Shown here: piece by piece, positions 63,715-64,000 of the stretch
How positions within the stretch are numbered: position 1 is the stretch's first letter
Layout: every line of letters starts with the position of its first letter
DNA from: Chamaesiphon minutus PCC 6605
Lineage (GTDB): Bacteria > Cyanobacteriota > Cyanobacteriia > Cyanobacteriales > Chamaesiphonaceae
Assembly: GCF_000317145.1 (NCBI RefSeq)
Contig: NC_019697.1
Location: 4,848,886 to 4,912,885 of the forward strand
Reading direction: 5' to 3'
DNA length: 64,000 nucleotides
The notes under the pieces: model-generated
Seen by the model: the letters and a program-made list of their open reading frames with translations, nothing else
What the model was told of the DNA's origin: nothing
Databases searched by the model: none
Translations under genes and position numbers: made by a program

Positions 63715-64000
63715 ATGCTCGATCGACAAAAAAAAGCTCGCCATCTTCTCCTTCAACAATTAAATTCAGGTGGATTTACTTTGATTGAATTAATAGTTGC
63801 ACTAGCAATAACAACTATAGTCATTAGCTTGACAGGGACTGGATTGTATGCATTGATGAAGGCTAATCAGCGCAGCCAAATCGAAACAACAGATCGTCTA
63901 GAACTCGAACAAGCTTTAGCTTTCATAACTGACGAAATTAAAATGTCTCGACAAGTGCAGGCAAATATTTCGTGGCCGACTACACCAACTACAGCGATCG
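63715..64000 (+). CDS. prepilin-type protein, N-terminal part (cut by window end)
   Basis: ATG 63715 opens a frame with QLNSGGFTLIELIVALAITT, a textbook prepilin cleavage motif (G/FTLIE), then GLYALMKANQRSQIETTDRL and LEQALAFITDEIKMSR. This matches HpsC-like or GspJ-like minor pilins. The frame runs off the window after about 95 codons. Confidence 0.8.
   Translation, partial: MLDRQKKARHLLLQQLNSGGFTLIELIVALAITTIVISLTGTGLYALMKANQRSQIETTDRLELEQALAFITDEIKMSRQVQANISWPTTPTTAI

Overview
The window comes from a cyanobacterial chromosome. It carries photosystem I genes (psaF, psaJ, psaL), many GCGATCGC-type (HIP1-like) octamers, a phototaxis-type chemotaxis locus of the Hmp/Pil kind, cyanobacterial Ser/Thr kinases and numerous heptanucleotide repeats. 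The Hmp-type locus and a run of type IV pilin-like genes at the right end suggest a motile, surface-gliding, probably filamentous species. The psaF-psaJ-psaL order is typical of heterocyst-forming cyanobacteria and their relatives. The species itself cannot be named from this sequence.

Layout: 1-1302 (minus) is a cut-off DUF1800 gene, a probable anti-sigma factor and an ECF sigma factor. 1455-3358 (plus) is a tiny ORF, cyanase (cynS) and gcvT. 3364-3519 is a long heptamer array. 3703-7840 holds a tandem pair of large membrane-anchored Ser/Thr kinases. 7915-12044 holds a PPOX-fold protein, a cell-wall amidase and hemF. 12172-12726 is a DEP-domain gene. 13181-14552 is an intact ISAs1-family insertion sequence with a perfect 10-bp target duplication. 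14636-19253 (minus) holds an M23 peptidase, birA, and a DndD-like SMC ATPase translationally coupled to a 45-residue ORF. 19370-25728 holds a small beta-barrel-like protein, a U32 peptidase, a MITE, and the lipopolysaccharide-export genes lptF, lptB and lptA. 26023-38010 is the chemotaxis/pilus locus: hmpF on the minus strand, diverging from CheY, CheW, MCP and CheA genes on the plus strand. 38068-44100 holds DUF2227, cobO, a coiled-coil ORF, pheT and a third Ser/Thr kinase. 44364-45914 (minus) is psaF-psaJ-psaL. 46229-53169 holds tsaD, a methyltransferase, a cytochrome b561-like protein, an alpha/beta-hydrolase-fold protein, comEC and tRNA-Arg(UCU). 53370-59538 holds conserved cyanobacterial unknowns, a TPR protein, an ABC ATPase and rsmG. 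60037-64000 holds a Sua5/YrdC-type gene, rpmB and four pilin-like genes, the last cut by the window end.

Most genes are housekeeping. The least explained parts are the DndD-like ATPase with its small coupled partner; the heptamer arrays that form inverted pairs inside operons (between psaJ and psaL, and between the MCP and CheA genes); the duplicated kinases with diverging membrane halves; and an alpha/beta-hydrolase-fold protein whose nucleophile position is alanine. No CRISPR array, prophage or complete defence island is visible.
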